Assembly (NCBI GenBank): GCA_002238505.1
Contig: MPMM01000001.1
Location: 434,001-498,000, forward strand
Source of the DNA: SAR202 cluster bacterium bin22
Lineage (GTDB): Bacteria > Chloroflexota > Dehalococcoidia > Lucifugimonadales > UBA3495
Direction: 5' to 3'
DNA: 64,000 nucleotides
Shown here: piece by piece, positions 11,251-20,841 of the stretch
How positions within the stretch are numbered: position 1 is the first letter of the stretch
Layout of the letters: every line of letters begins with the position of its first letter
Program-made: the position numbers and the translations under genes
The notes under the pieces: model-generated
Database searches by the model: none
The model's input: the letters and a program-made list of their open reading frames with translations, nothing else
What the model was told of the DNA's origin: nothing

Positions 11251-13056
11251 TTAACGCTGAGCACGCTCCTGTCGGTGGGCCTGCAGGACATCCCCAAGTT
11301 CTAAGTCGTTAAAGTCATCAAGCAAGATGCCGCAGTCCATACCGTTAGTGACTTCGTTGACTTCATCGCGGAAATGACGCAGGCTGGCGAGACTGGTCTC
11401 TTTCTGCAGTTCGCCTTCTCGCATTACCCGTATTGAGGATCCCCTGGTCATTCTGCCGCTGGTCACGCGGCAACCGGCAATGTTAATGCCGCGTCGCGAG
11501 GGGAATATCTCCCTGATTTCTGCTTCGCCAATGACCACGTCGGTGAATGCGGGTTCAAGCATGCCGTGCAGGGCCTGCTCAATGTCGTCAATCATCTGGT
11601 AGATGATATCGTAGTGGCGAACTTCTACACCCATCCGTTCGGACACCCGTTCCACGCCAATCTCATCTCCAACGGCGAAAGCCACTATGATGGCATCGGA
11701 TGCGCTGGCCAGGAGGATGTCTGATTCGGTAACGTTCCCGCTGCCCGCGTGCAGGATACGCACCCTGGCCTCAGCCTCCGTCAGCCGCTCCAGGGACTGT
11801 CTGACCGCCTCCACGCTTCCCTGGACATCCGCCTTCAGCACCAGGTTTAATTCCTTCACATCCCCTGCGTCGATTTGCTTTACCACTTCCTCCAGGGTCA
11901 ACGCCCTCACCTGCGATTGCTGGATGGACTTCTCCCTCTCGCTCCCCCGGGCCATGGCCCTTGCAGTCCTCTCGTTGGGCGTAACGGTCATCAGATCGCC
12001 GGCGTCTGGTATGGTCCCAAAGGCAAGAAGCTCGGCCGGTCCTCCTGGCACCACTTCCTTGATAGCCTTTCCCCGATCGTCTGTAATGGCTTTGACTCTT
12101 CCCCAGGCTGTACCGGCTACCACGTAGTCGCCCACATTTAGGGTGCCGTTCTGTATCAGGACGGTGGCAACTGGGCCCCGTTTTCGGTCCAGCTTGGCTT
12201 CTATTACCACCCCGGAAGCTGGCCGATTGGGATTTGCCCTGAAATCTGAGACTTCCGAGAGGATGATGATATTTTCCAGGAGGTCGTCTATTCCCTCTCC
12301 GGTGCGGGCTGAAACGGGAACCGAAATAATGTCGCCACCCCAGTCTTCGACCAGGAGGTTGTGCTGACTCAATTGCCGCTTTACGCGCTCCGGGTCGGCG
12401 CCGGGCAGGTCCATCTTGTTTATGGCTATAACTATAGGCACTTCCGCCGCACGGGCGTGGTCTATTGCCTCTTCGGTCTGGGGCATAATCCCGTCGTCAG
12501 CCGCGACCACCAGAATAGCAATGTCAGTCACCCGAGCCCCTCGTGAACGTATGGAGGTGAAGGCCTCGTGTCCCGGAGTGTCCAGGAAAGTTATTTTCTG
12601 TCCCTCATGGTCCACCTGGTATGCGCCAATGTGCTGGGTTATACCTCCGACTTCCCGGTCTGCTACGTGGGCCTTACGTATGGAGTCGAGCAGGCTGGTT
12701 TTGCCGTGGTCAACGTGCCCCAGAATTGTAACTACCGGAGGACGCAATTCAAGATTTTCCGTCGATTCGGGCGCAGTTCCCGGTTCAGCGCCGGAACTTT
12801 GCAGGGCGCCCGTCTCCGCAACCTGCTCGGCCACCCGGGTTCGGATGCCGTAGGCCGCGGTAACAAGAGACGCAACCTCATGGTCTATCAGCTGGTTCAT
12901 GGAAACCATGATGCCATTTCGCATCAGCTGCTTGATGACATCCACAGGGCTCTGGTCAACCAGTTCCGAGAGGTGCTTAACGGTTAGGGTCTGGGGTAAT
13001 ACCAGTGTTCGAGAAGGGCCGCGTCGGCCGCTTCGTGTTTGTCCTTCTGTAGTCAT
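11251..13056 (-). CDS. infB: Translation initiation factor IF-2
   Basis: [23 protein letters not shown]...[12 protein letters not shown]...[18 protein letters not shown]...NKMDLPGAD. Confidence 0.97.
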   Translation of the reverse strand: MTTEGQTRSGRRGPSRTLVLPQTLTVKHLSELVDQSPVDVIKQLMRNGIMVSMNQLIDHEVASLVTAAYGIRTRVAEQVAETGALQSSGAEPGTAPESTENLELRPPVVTILGHVDHGKTSLLDSIRKAHVADREVGGITQHIGAYQVDHEGQKITFLDTPGHEAFTSIRSRGARVTDIAILVVAADDGIMPQTEEAIDHARAAEVPIVIAINKMDLPGADPERVKRQLSQHNLLVEDWGGDIISVPVSARTGEGIDDLLENIIILSEVSDFRANPNRPASGVVIEAKLDRKRGPVATVLIQNGTLNVGDYVVAGTAWGRVKAITDDRGKAIKEVVPGGPAELLAFGTIPDAGDLMTVTPNERTARAMARGSEREKSIQQSQVRALTLEEVVKQIDAGDVKELNLVLKADVQGSVEAVRQSLERLTEAEARVRILHAGSGNVTESDILLASASDAIIVAFAVGDEIGVERVSERMGVEVRHYDIIYQMIDDIEQALHGMLEPAFTDVVIGEAEIREIFPSRRGINIAGCRVTSGRMTRGSSIRVMREGELQKETSLASLRHFRDEVNEVTNGMDCGILLDDFNDLELGDVLQAHRQERAQR

Positions 13057-13057
13057 A

Positions 13058-13375
13058 TCATGCCTCCAATGGGGCTTCCTGTGCCACCTGGGACCGGTAA
13101 TAATCGAGCAGCTTGACGCGATCGTCCCGGGAGATGGTTATCTGAAGGCTGCGTTCCAGGCTTCCCTTGCTGATACCCTTATCCCAGCAATCACCGGAAC
13201 TGCACAAGTAACCGCCACGCCCTGAGGCCTTGCCTGTGGCATCTGCCATTACCGTGCCTTCAGGGGTACGTACGATGCGGGTGAACTGTCTCTTGGGCGC
13301 CCTTTGCCCGCAGGCAACACACCTGCGTTCAGGGACATGTCGGGCCTTGGCCAACCTGCGCGCCTCCTTCCTCAC
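13058..13375 (-). CDS. ylxR: YlxR/DUF448 family RNA-binding protein
   Basis: HVPERRCVACGQRAPKRQFTRIVRTPEGTVMADATGKASGRGGYLCSSGDCW; between nusA and infB. Confidence 0.92.
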   Translation of the reverse strand: MRKEARRLAKARHVPERRCVACGQRAPKRQFTRIVRTPEGTVMADATGKASGRGGYLCSSGDCWDKGISKGSLERSLQITISRDDRVKLLDYYRSQVAQEAPLEA

Positions 13376-13409
13376 AAGGAGGATAAGAAATCAAGGAAAG
13401 AGGTCGCTG

Positions 13410-15020
13410 CTACCTGCCTCCACCCCTTCGAGCGCCTCTGCCGGCTCCGCCACCTGTGTTGCGTCGGGCGCGGCGTCCCCCGCGTCCTCCACCACGGGTC
13501 TCGCCAACCAGGTCTTCGGCGAATCTAATCTTTCCGGCGTCGGGAGTAAGTATGGGAACTTCAGGCAAATCTGGGAAGATTTCCTCTTCCTCTTCTTCGT
13601 CTTCGTCAATTACGTCGTCCAGGGTGAAGTCAGCGAGGTCGTCCACGCTGAGACTCTCTTCAGCTTCCGATTCGGATGGCTGGGAGTCTTCTTCATCCCG
13701 GATCATGGCTTCGAGCAGAGCCTCTTCGTCAATGGCCCCTGCCTCGGCTATGACAGTGTCCTCGGTCTCTGCCACTGTGGGTTCAGCGGGCTCACCGGAG
13801 ACTGGAACAGCTTCCTCAACCTGTGACTGGTCAGCAACAATAGCTTCGGCTTCGGCCACTGCTTCCAGGACCTCGGCTTCAGATGCTGCGGTTTCAGTGG
13901 GTTTGCTTGCAGCTTCCAGGGCAGCCAATCTGCGCTGTTCTTCCAGTTCGCGCAGCCGCGTTTCCTTGATTTCCTCCCATTCGGACAAGCCCTTGATGTC
14001 CAGGCGCCAGCCTACCAGCCTGGCGGCCAGACGGGCGTTTTGTCCTTCCTTGCCTATGGCCAGGGACAACTGCCGGTCGGGCACAACAACGATAGCCGTC
14101 TGTTCTTGCTGGCTGAGTTCAACTTCCACGACTTCGGAGGGGCTGATTGCCCTGGCTATGAATCCCTTGGGATCAGGGTCCCAGGGTACAACGTCGATTT
14201 TCTCGCCCTGCAATTCGTTGACTATGCTCTGGATACGATTGCCACGTAGCCCAATGCAGGCCCCTACGGGGTCCACGCCATCCTGCGTGGAGTGCACGGC
14301 GACCTTGCTGCGGAAACCTGCGTCCCGTGAAATGGCCTTGATTTCTACTGTACCGTTATAGACTTCCGGAACCTCGATTTCGAACAACCGCTTCAGCATG
14401 TCGCGGTCACTGCGGGATACAAGGATCTCTGGACCTTTGGGTCCGTTGCGGACATCCAGCACGAAAACCTTGATTCTCTGTCCCTTCTTGTAGCGCTCCG
14501 TCGGGACCTGTTCATCGTAGGGCATAATTGCCTGGGCTCGTCCCATGTCCAGCGTGACTGTCCGGTTGGACTCCAGCTGTTCCACTATGCCGGTGATAAT
14601 GTCCTGGCGATGCTGAAGGAATTCTTCGTAAAGCAGTTCCCGCTCAGCCTCACGCAAACGCTGCAGCACTACCTGTTTGGCAGTCTGTGCAGCTATGCGG
14701 CTGGCGTTATGCGGCAAAGGCTCCGCCGCCGCAACTTCTTCACCAAGCTCCGCGTTTCTCCTGATGGCTACTGCTTCCTGAAGGGATATTTCCCTGGTCG
14801 GGTCTTCAACCTCTTCGACAACGGTCTTCAGGGCAAAGACGCTTACATCCCCCGTATTCGGGTTGAGGGTAACGGTAATATTCTGGCCAGCTACCGGATT
14901 GTCTTTCTTAAAGGCAGACGCCAAGGCAACTTCAATGGCCTGAAGCACCTGCTCCTTGGGCAAATGACGTTCGGCGGCCAACTGGGTTAACGCAATCAAA
15001 AAGTCGCTTTTCACTGCCAC
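13410..15020 (-). CDS. nusA: Transcription termination/antitermination protein NusA with acidic and RG-rich C-terminal extension
   Basis: [81 protein letters not shown]. Confidence 0.96.
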   Translation of the reverse strand: MAVKSDFLIALTQLAAERHLPKEQVLQAIEVALASAFKKDNPVAGQNITVTLNPNTGDVSVFALKTVVEEVEDPTREISLQEAVAIRRNAELGEEVAAAEPLPHNASRIAAQTAKQVVLQRLREAERELLYEEFLQHRQDIITGIVEQLESNRTVTLDMGRAQAIMPYDEQVPTERYKKGQRIKVFVLDVRNGPKGPEILVSRSDRDMLKRLFEIEVPEVYNGTVEIKAISRDAGFRSKVAVHSTQDGVDPVGACIGLRGNRIQSIVNELQGEKIDVVPWDPDPKGFIARAISPSEVVEVELSQQEQTAIVVVPDRQLSLAIGKEGQNARLAARLVGWRLDIKGLSEWEEIKETRLRELEEQRRLAALEAASKPTETAASEAEVLEAVAEAEAIVADQSQVEEAVPVSGEPAEPTVAETEDTVIAEAGAIDEEALLEAMIRDEEDSQPSESEAEESLSVDDLADFTLDDVIDEDEEEEEEIFPDLPEVPILTPDAGKIRFAEDLVGETRGGGRGGRRARRNTGGGAGRGARRGGGR

Positions 15021-15242
15021 CCTCCCAAGCGAATTTCAACCTGTAATTCAGACTATTTACAAATAAACATTGTGCTAACTAGCAAGAAAGCGGGTTACAC
15101 CCGCTCCCTGCAAAAAGCACATGGGCAGTATAACATTGACCGATTTTCCTTTCAACTTTGAAGCTGCCGGAGGGGTATTTTCAGATCTTCTCACCAAGGC
15201 TACAAATGACCGGAGGAAGCTGCGGTATTCGGGCCAAATAAT

Positions 15243-15280
15243 AGAGCAGGTGCGGGTTACCCATGCACACCTGCTCTTTT
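15243..15280. terminator. Hairpin terminator between nusA and cysM
   Basis: AGAGCAGGTG ... CACCTGCTCTTTTT-type 10-bp stem. Confidence 0.75.
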
Positions 15281-15364
15281 GGCCTGGCTGTCTAATGCCT
15301 GTGTTGCTCTGCTAGTAGGGCTATGACACTAACTTTCTGATGTCGCGCCTCTGGTCACCCTCAG

Positions 15365-16303
15365 CTACCACCAGATTTTGCCCTGGACGTCATCCTCCAG
15401 CTCTTCGTATTCCTTTGTCCATAAACTGGTGCTGAGGTATTTCCAGCCACCATCGGCCAGCAGGCAAACGATGTTGCCACTGTCCATACGTTCAGCTTGC
15501 CGCATAGCTCCGTAAACCACCGAGCCGGAGGAAATACCGGCAAAAATGCCTTCCTCGTGCAGTAGTTCCTTGGTGGTGCGGAAGGCGGGCAGGCTGCCTA
15601 CCAGGAGTCGGGAATCCAGCAAGTTGATGTCCAGGATGGGCGGGATATATCCGTCTTCCAATCGCCGGAGGCCGGATATGAAGTCGTCGGGTTCCGGTGC
15701 TACCGCAACAATGCGCACGTCAGCATTGTGCTCTCTCAGACTTCGGGCGACCCCCATGAGGGTTCCGCCGGTGCCCAGTCCGGCCACAAAAGTTGTGACA
15801 TCAGGAACGGCTTCGATGATTTCGGGGCCGGTAGTTTCATAGTGGGCGTCAGGGTTGCCCCGGTTGCCGTACTGGTACATCAAAAGGTAATCATGGGGAT
15901 TTTGCGCGGCCATTTCCTGGGCCACTTCAATGGACCCGTTGCTACCCTTTTCGCCATCCGAGAAAACTATCTCCGCGCCATAGGCATAAAGCAACTGGCT
16001 ACGCTCCTCGCTGACATTCTCGGGCATGACTACTTTGACCTTGTAGCCCTTCAGGCGACCAATCATGGCAAGCGAAATGCCGGTATTTCCGCTGGTTGGT
16101 TCCAGTATCGTTCGGCTGGAGGAAATCTCCCCGTCGGCCTCGGCTCGCTCAATCATTTTGAGGGCGATCCGATCCTTGACGCTGCCCGTTGGGTTCTGGC
16201 CTTCCAGCTTGGCAAAGATACGCACCTCAGGTTTGGGACTGAGGTGCTGTAACTCCACCATTGGAGTATTGCCTATGGTGGCCAGAATGCCCTTGTATGC
16301 CAT
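15365..16303 (-). CDS. cysM: Cysteine synthase, CysM-like
   Basis: GILATIGNTPMVELQ, EGQNPTGSVKDRIA, EPTSGNTGISLAMI, GLGTGGTLMGV; C-terminus ADGGWKYLST...QGKIWW resembles mycobacterial CysM tail. Confidence 0.92.
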   Translation of the reverse strand: MAYKGILATIGNTPMVELQHLSPKPEVRIFAKLEGQNPTGSVKDRIALKMIERAEADGEISSSRTILEPTSGNTGISLAMIGRLKGYKVKVVMPENVSEERSQLLYAYGAEIVFSDGEKGSNGSIEVAQEMAAQNPHDYLLMYQYGNRGNPDAHYETTGPEIIEAVPDVTTFVAGLGTGGTLMGVARSLREHNADVRIVAVAPEPDDFISGLRRLEDGYIPPILDINLLDSRLLVGSLPAFRTTKELLHEEGIFAGISSGSVVYGAMRQAERMDSGNIVCLLADGGWKYLSTSLWTKEYEELEDDVQGKIWW

Positions 16304-16368
16304 GCGAGTAACCAAATGCCTTGCTATTCCCTGCCTTCTACTGCCTGGTTGAGGTAATCTCCGGAGCT

Positions 16369-17211
16369 CTAATTGTCGGCGACTCCCGCAACCTCTGGAG
16401 CTTCCAGTCCGCAGAAGATTTCGTAGTCAATCAATTCGGTTACCGTGGGGTTGTCACCGCACAGAGGGCAGGCCGGATTGCGCTTCAACTTGACCTCTCG
16501 GAAGGTCATGCTCAAGGCGTCAACCAGCAGTAACCTGGAGGTCAGGCTCTCGCCAATACCGAGGAAATGCTTGAGAGCCTCGGTAGCCTGAATGCTTCCT
16601 ACCAGTCCGGTCAGGGCTCCCAGCACACCGGCTTCTGCGCAGTTGGGCACCATGCCCGGGGGAGGCGGAGACGGAAACAGACAGCGGTAGCATCCCTGTC
16701 CTGGTTGGAACACGGTGGCCTGGCCGTCGAAGATAAGTATGCTGCCGTCCACCAGGGTCTTGTTCAGCAGGTAGCAGGCGTCGTTGACGAGATAACGAGT
16801 GGCGAAGTTATCGGCGCCATTAATCACCAGGTCGTACTGGCTGATAATGTCCATGGCGTTGTCCGACTCCAGCCGCTCCTCGTGGGGAATAACATTTACG
16901 TCTGGATTGTAGGCGTGAATATTGTCGATGGCCGACTGGAGCTTCGGCCTGCCAATGTCGCCGGTATGGTGGAGGATCTGACGCTGAAGATTGGAAATCT
17001 CCACGACGTCAAAATCCACTATTCCTACCGTACCTACACCGGCCAGCGCCAGGTATATGGCGGAAGGTGAACCCAGCCCACCGGCGCCCACAATCAGGGC
17101 CTTGGACTGCATCAGTCTGCGTTGTCCGGCGCTGCCTACGTCGCCCATTATTATGTGGCGGCTGTAGCGCTTTACTTGTTCGGGAGTCAATGCAAGAGGT
17201 TGCTGAGTCAT
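16369..17211 (-). CDS. moeB: ThiF/MoeB family adenylyltransferase (E1-like)
   Basis: RYSRHIIMGDVGSAGQRRLMQSKALIVGAGGLGSPSAIYLALAGVGTVGIVDFDVVEISNLQRQILH; CYRCLFP; CPLCG. Confidence 0.93.
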   Translation of the reverse strand: MTQQPLALTPEQVKRYSRHIIMGDVGSAGQRRLMQSKALIVGAGGLGSPSAIYLALAGVGTVGIVDFDVVEISNLQRQILHHTGDIGRPKLQSAIDNIHAYNPDVNVIPHEERLESDNAMDIISQYDLVINGADNFATRYLVNDACYLLNKTLVDGSILIFDGQATVFQPGQGCYRCLFPSPPPPGMVPNCAEAGVLGALTGLVGSIQATEALKHFLGIGESLTSRLLLVDALSMTFREVKLKRNPACPLCGDNPTVTELIDYEIFCGLEAPEVAGVADN

Positions 17212-17332
17212 ATGGACTTTTTCCTCCTAATGTCGGGGTCTGTACGCCCTGTCCAATTCTCCAGGGAGTCGGATAACCCCGGACTGGTTATAGAGTGTCG
17301 CCTTGCCCACAGGTGATGTAATTTGGGCCAAC

Positions 17333-17379
17333 AAAAAACCCGCACCCCAAGTGGGCTGCCCGTTATGGGCGGGTGCAGG
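17333..17379 (-). terminator. Intrinsic terminator in moeB-cysM leader (attenuator candidate)
   Basis: Minus strand CCTGCACCC-GCCCATAACGGGCAGCCCACTTG-GGGTGCGGGTTTTTT; located upstream of the moeB start codon. Confidence 0.8.
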
Positions 17380-17406
17380 CTTCGTTAATTAGCGTCAGCC
17401 AGCCCC

Positions 17407-17430
17407 CTATGTGCGGGGACAGGTACACAT
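17407..17430 (-). CDS. Putative cysteine leader peptide MCTCPRT*
   Basis: ATG TGT ACC TGT CCC CGC ACA TAG between promoter and terminator of moeB-cysM. Confidence 0.5.
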   Translation of the reverse strand: MCTCPRT

Positions 17431-17471
17431 GCAAATTCGTTCTTTCCGGATAGGATTCATTACTGCGCTAG

Positions 17472-17500
17472 AGTCTATTCTGGGGCGACTTCATTGTCAA
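17472..17500 (-). promoter_or_regulatory. Promoter of moeB-cysM leader
   Basis: Minus strand TTGACA-N17-TAGACT. Confidence 0.65.
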
Positions 17501-17597
17501 CCTGTCAGGTATGGGGGAACTAGTGTGTTTAAACGAAATCGGGGCGCCGGTATTGCCAGGGAGCATGCCAAAACCGTTGTGGGTATTTCAGAAGCAA

Positions 17598-18026
17598 TTA
17601 AACATTCTGCGCTGAAAGATACATCTGCCTCTGTGCCAGGTGTTCAAGAGTAATGTTCGCGAGAACGTTCTCAATGGCTTCTTCAACCGACTTCCAGATT
17701 TCCTGCTGGGCGCAGGAATCAGCGAAAATGCAGTCGGTAGCGTAGGAAAGGCAGTCCAGGGGGGACGAGTTGTTATCCAGCGTCGTCATGATCATGTGGA
17801 GGTTTATGGTCGCGGGGTCCATCGCTAGTTTGTGACCGCCCTGGGGGCCCCTGCGACTTTCAACAAAGCCAAAACGGTTCAAAGTCGTCATCAACTGAAC
17901 CAGGTAGGATTCAGGGATTCCCTGCTTGGAGGCGATATCGGAGGTGTGCACCTGCCCTTCTCCGTAGTGCATTGCCAGTTCCACCAGGGCACGGACGCCA
18001 TAGTCCACTTTCATGGGAATTTTCAT
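17598..18026 (-). CDS. Rrf2 family transcriptional regulator
   Basis: MKVDYGVRALVELAMHYGEGQVHTSDIASKQGIPESYLVQLMTTLNRFGFVESRRGPQGGHKLA; C-X6-C-X5-C. Confidence 0.92.
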   Translation of the reverse strand: MKIPMKVDYGVRALVELAMHYGEGQVHTSDIASKQGIPESYLVQLMTTLNRFGFVESRRGPQGGHKLAMDPATINLHMIMTTLDNNSSPLDCLSYATDCIFADSCAQQEIWKSVEEAIENVLANITLEHLAQRQMYLSAQNV

Positions 18027-18130
18027 GACGTTTACCTCCTACCCTCTAAGCCCTTTGAATTATAGCACCAACTATTACGTGGGAAAAGGAACACGGTCTT
18101 TTGATTGTATGGGTGCAGACTCTTCCTCAG

Positions 18131-18148
18131 TTCGCCCTGAGCCTGTCG
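18131..18148. repeat. Intergenic repeat copy 1 (TTCGCCCTGAGCCTGTCG)
   Basis: Exact match to 18569-18586. Confidence 0.6.
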
Positions 18149-18542
18149 TGGAGCCCACCACCACCGGTTTCCGGCAAAGGCCATCAATAACCGCCCGTCC
18201 CTTTGGATAGCCACCTTCCCTTGACACCACCCCCTTCCCACCCTGGATAACCCGCCCCTAACATTAAGAGACAATACCAGGAAACGACCAGCGACCCGGG
18301 CACAAACCCTGTCGCCAGGAACCCCTGTCATCCTGGGCAAAACCGGAGAATCTAGAAGCCATGCCAGAAACCATGTCCCGTCAACCCCAGTCATAATTCC
18401 CCCCTCGCCTATTGGGAAAGGGACAGTCGGTGAGGGAAACACCCTTTCATCAACCTGTAATCTGCCCCCATCCCCAGCTACAAAACAACGGGAAATGAAA
18501 GGAAATAACCGGAGAAAACAAAATTCACCCTTTTTCACGTAA

Positions 18543-18563
18543 GGGCGGGTTTCAAACCCGCCC
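18543..18563. repeat. Intergenic palindrome GGGCGGGTTTCAAACCCGCCC
   Basis: Perfect 10-bp arms around one central base. Confidence 0.7.
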
Positions 18564-18568
18564 CACCG

Positions 18569-18586
18569 TTCGCCCTGAGCCTGTCG
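18569..18586. repeat. Intergenic repeat copy 2 (TTCGCCCTGAGCCTGTCG)
   Basis: Exact match to 18131-18148. Confidence 0.6.
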
Positions 18587-18748
18587 AAGGGCCGCCCGGA
18601 ATGGTTCTCCAAGCTCACCACGAACGGACTTGAGGAGTTGCCACCGACAATCGAAAGGCCCTGGGAAAAGGAATGGCTTTCATTACAAAGCCCAATAGCT
18701 GTGTTAGAATTTTTACCGTTTGGCCAAACGTGCTCAAATTGAGGATTC

Positions 18749-19138
18749 ATGCTGGTAGGTGTACTGATCGGGCTTGCCATAATGGTGGGGTGCTTTCTCA
18801 TCCCAATAGCCCATTTTGTGCTTGCGCCGGCGGGGCCCTTTATTGCGGGTTACTGGGGCATCCAGTACGCTCCCAATCCTGGACGCCACTACGCCATGCA
18901 TGGACTAATTTTTGGGTCATTGTTGGGCTTGTTTATGGGCATTGTACTTTCGGGGATGGCTTTTCTTCTTACGGCTTTGTTTGACGATTCGAGGGTTGCC
19001 GTTCTGGCCTGGTTGGGAACGGGAGTTTTCACCCTCTATACGGGTAGTATGGGCACCATGGGCGCCATGTTCTACACTCTGCGGGACCAGCAGCGTGCAC
19101 AGCAGGCGGCGGAGCAACAGTCCGAGCCAGGTGGTTAG
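18749..19138 (+). CDS. Small multi-pass membrane protein of unknown function
   Basis: Three or four hydrophobic segments (LVGVLIGLAIMVGCFLIPIAHFVL, LIFGSLLGLFMGIVLSGMAFLL, VAVLAWLGTGVFTLYTG). Confidence 0.7.
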   Translation: MLVGVLIGLAIMVGCFLIPIAHFVLAPAGPFIAGYWGIQYAPNPGRHYAMHGLIFGSLLGLFMGIVLSGMAFLLTALFDDSRVAVLAWLGTGVFTLYTGSMGTMGAMFYTLRDQQRAQQAAEQQSEPGG

Positions 19139-19217
19139 GTTCGTGTTGCTAGGTATTAATTTCGACGGCGAAATCATTATGGGGCATATGACTGGCAGGC
19201 AGGCATAACGTAGATTC

Positions 19218-19979
19218 ATGGCCCAGTATTCGGCAATGCTGGTTGACCTGGACGGCACCCTGATGGCAGCCGACATAATTTCCGACAGGGTTGCGGATGC
19301 GGTCAGGCAGGTTGAGCGGATAATACCAGTGTCCATCGCCACTGGTCGCCGCGCCTCTGATGTACAACAGTACGCCAATTACCTGGGCCTGAAGGCGCCG
19401 CAGATCTGTAACGGTGGCGCCACCATCCTGGATCCGTTTTCAGGCCAGCAGATCTGGAACAGCCACATGCCCGAAGGCCACGCAAGATCGATAATAGATT
19501 TGCTTGACCGGAATGGCATTCCTTTTATCGCCACCCATCCCCTGGGAGACGCCGAGTCCGTTTCAGCTATTTCCCACTGGGATTTGACCAGGATTTCGGG
19601 AATGGATATTCCTGAGTCGAAGGCCGATGAAATTTTAGAAGCCTTTGACTGTTATGATGACCTTTACCTCGTCAAAGTGTATTTGCACTACAATGGCTGG
19701 TGGGCCGTCGACTTTACGGCTTCGGGTGTCCACAAGGGCAGGTCAGCCCAGGAACTGGCAAGATCGATGGGCGTGGAAACCAGCGATTTCATTGCTGCCG
19801 GAGACAGCTTCAACGATTACCCGATGCTTAAGGTTTCGGGCTATCGCATAGCAATGGCCTCTGCCCCCCCGGAGATGAAGGCGATAGCACACTACATCGC
19901 TCCCAGGGTGGAAGAAGATGGACTGGCAGTTGCAATCGAAGAAGTTGTGCTGCCCAGGCTGCAGTCCAGCGAGGTTTAG
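19218..19979 (+). CDS. Cof-type HAD-superfamily hydrolase
   Basis: MLVDLDGTLMAAD, IATGR, FIAAGDSFNDYPMLK. Confidence 0.92.
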   Translation: MAQYSAMLVDLDGTLMAADIISDRVADAVRQVERIIPVSIATGRRASDVQQYANYLGLKAPQICNGGATILDPFSGQQIWNSHMPEGHARSIIDLLDRNGIPFIATHPLGDAESVSAISHWDLTRISGMDIPESKADEILEAFDCYDDLYLVKVYLHYNGWWAVDFTASGVHKGRSAQELARSMGVETSDFIAAGDSFNDYPMLKVSGYRIAMASAPPEMKAIAHYIAPRVEEDGLAVAIEEVVLPRLQSSEV

Positions 19980-20087
19980 CTCGCCTACGCTTAGGATATT
20001 TCGGGCGTCTCGGTGGCACTTGTCTATTAAGATCGAGATGTTTTCCTGAGTTGCTCCTGGATATCTAGAATTCTGCATTAGAGTGAC

Positions 20088-20840
20088 ATGCTTGTTTCTG
20101 AATTGCGTAAAAGGCTTGAAAAACTGCGGCAGGGTGACAGCAGTGTAGAGGACGTGCTGGATTACTTGCGTGACTACCCATATCAGGACCTGGACTTCGC
20201 CAAGATTGATCATCACAGGCCACTGCGTACCGGATTTCCGGAAGTCGTGCTGGGACGAGGAAAGACTCCGCAACAAGTGGCGGCCATTGTGAAGTCGCTG
20301 GTGGGGCGAGGGAATCCGGTATTAGTAACTAAGACTGACGAAATAACCCAACAAACCGTGGCGGAAATAACCCCCGAAGCGATCTACCATCCTCTATCAG
20401 GGACGATTGTCGTTCCAGTCGATGACCCTCCCGCGGCGACCGATGGCGTCCAAATCGTGACTGCTGGTACCGCCGACCTCCCCGTAGCTGAAGAGGCTCA
20501 GATCACAGCAACTCTAATGGGCTGCCCTCCCCGGATGACAAGTGACGTGGGTGTTGCCGGGCTGCACCGGTTGCTCGATTCCCTGGAACAGTTGCGAAAG
20601 GCCCGGGTGATCGTAGTTGTTGCCGGAATGGAAGCTGCCCTGGCCAGCGTATTAGCAGGCCTGGTGTCTGCCCCCGTTGTAGCGGTCCCCACAAGTGTGG
20701 GATATGGAGCCAACTTTGAAGGCCTTTCGGCCCTGCTGGGAATGTTAAACAGCTGCGCTCCAGGTGTGGCTACAGTCAACATAGACAACGGATTCGGGGC
20801 AGGTTATCTGGCTGCCCAGATCAATCTAATGGGTAGCTGA
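20088..20840 (+). CDS. larB: NPN cofactor biosynthesis protein LarB
   Basis: FAKIDHHRPLRTGFPEVVLGRGKTPQQ; VVVAGMEAALASVLAGLVSAPVVAVPTSVGYGANFEGLSALLGMLNSCAPGVATVNIDNGFGA. Confidence 0.93.
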   Translation: MLVSELRKRLEKLRQGDSSVEDVLDYLRDYPYQDLDFAKIDHHRPLRTGFPEVVLGRGKTPQQVAAIVKSLVGRGNPVLVTKTDEITQQTVAEITPEAIYHPLSGTIVVPVDDPPAATDGVQIVTAGTADLPVAEEAQITATLMGCPPRMTSDVGVAGLHRLLDSLEQLRKARVIVVVAGMEAALASVLAGLVSAPVVAVPTSVGYGANFEGLSALLGMLNSCAPGVATVNIDNGFGAGYLAAQINLMGS

Positions 20841-20841
20841 A

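Noticed and set aside
11251-12990. Several + strand ORFs inside infB (e.g. 12416..12853)
   Set aside because: Antisense shadows of IF-2.
17389-17400. TTAGCGTCAGCC shared between the moeB leader and groEL promoter (33814-33825)
   Set aside because: A 12-bp match is expected by chance many times in a 64-kb window.
18032-18801. ORFs 18032..18538 and 18535..18801 (minus)
   Set aside because: Translations of intergenic repeats (RQAQGELRKS, FDRLRANGGAGLKPAL), not genes.
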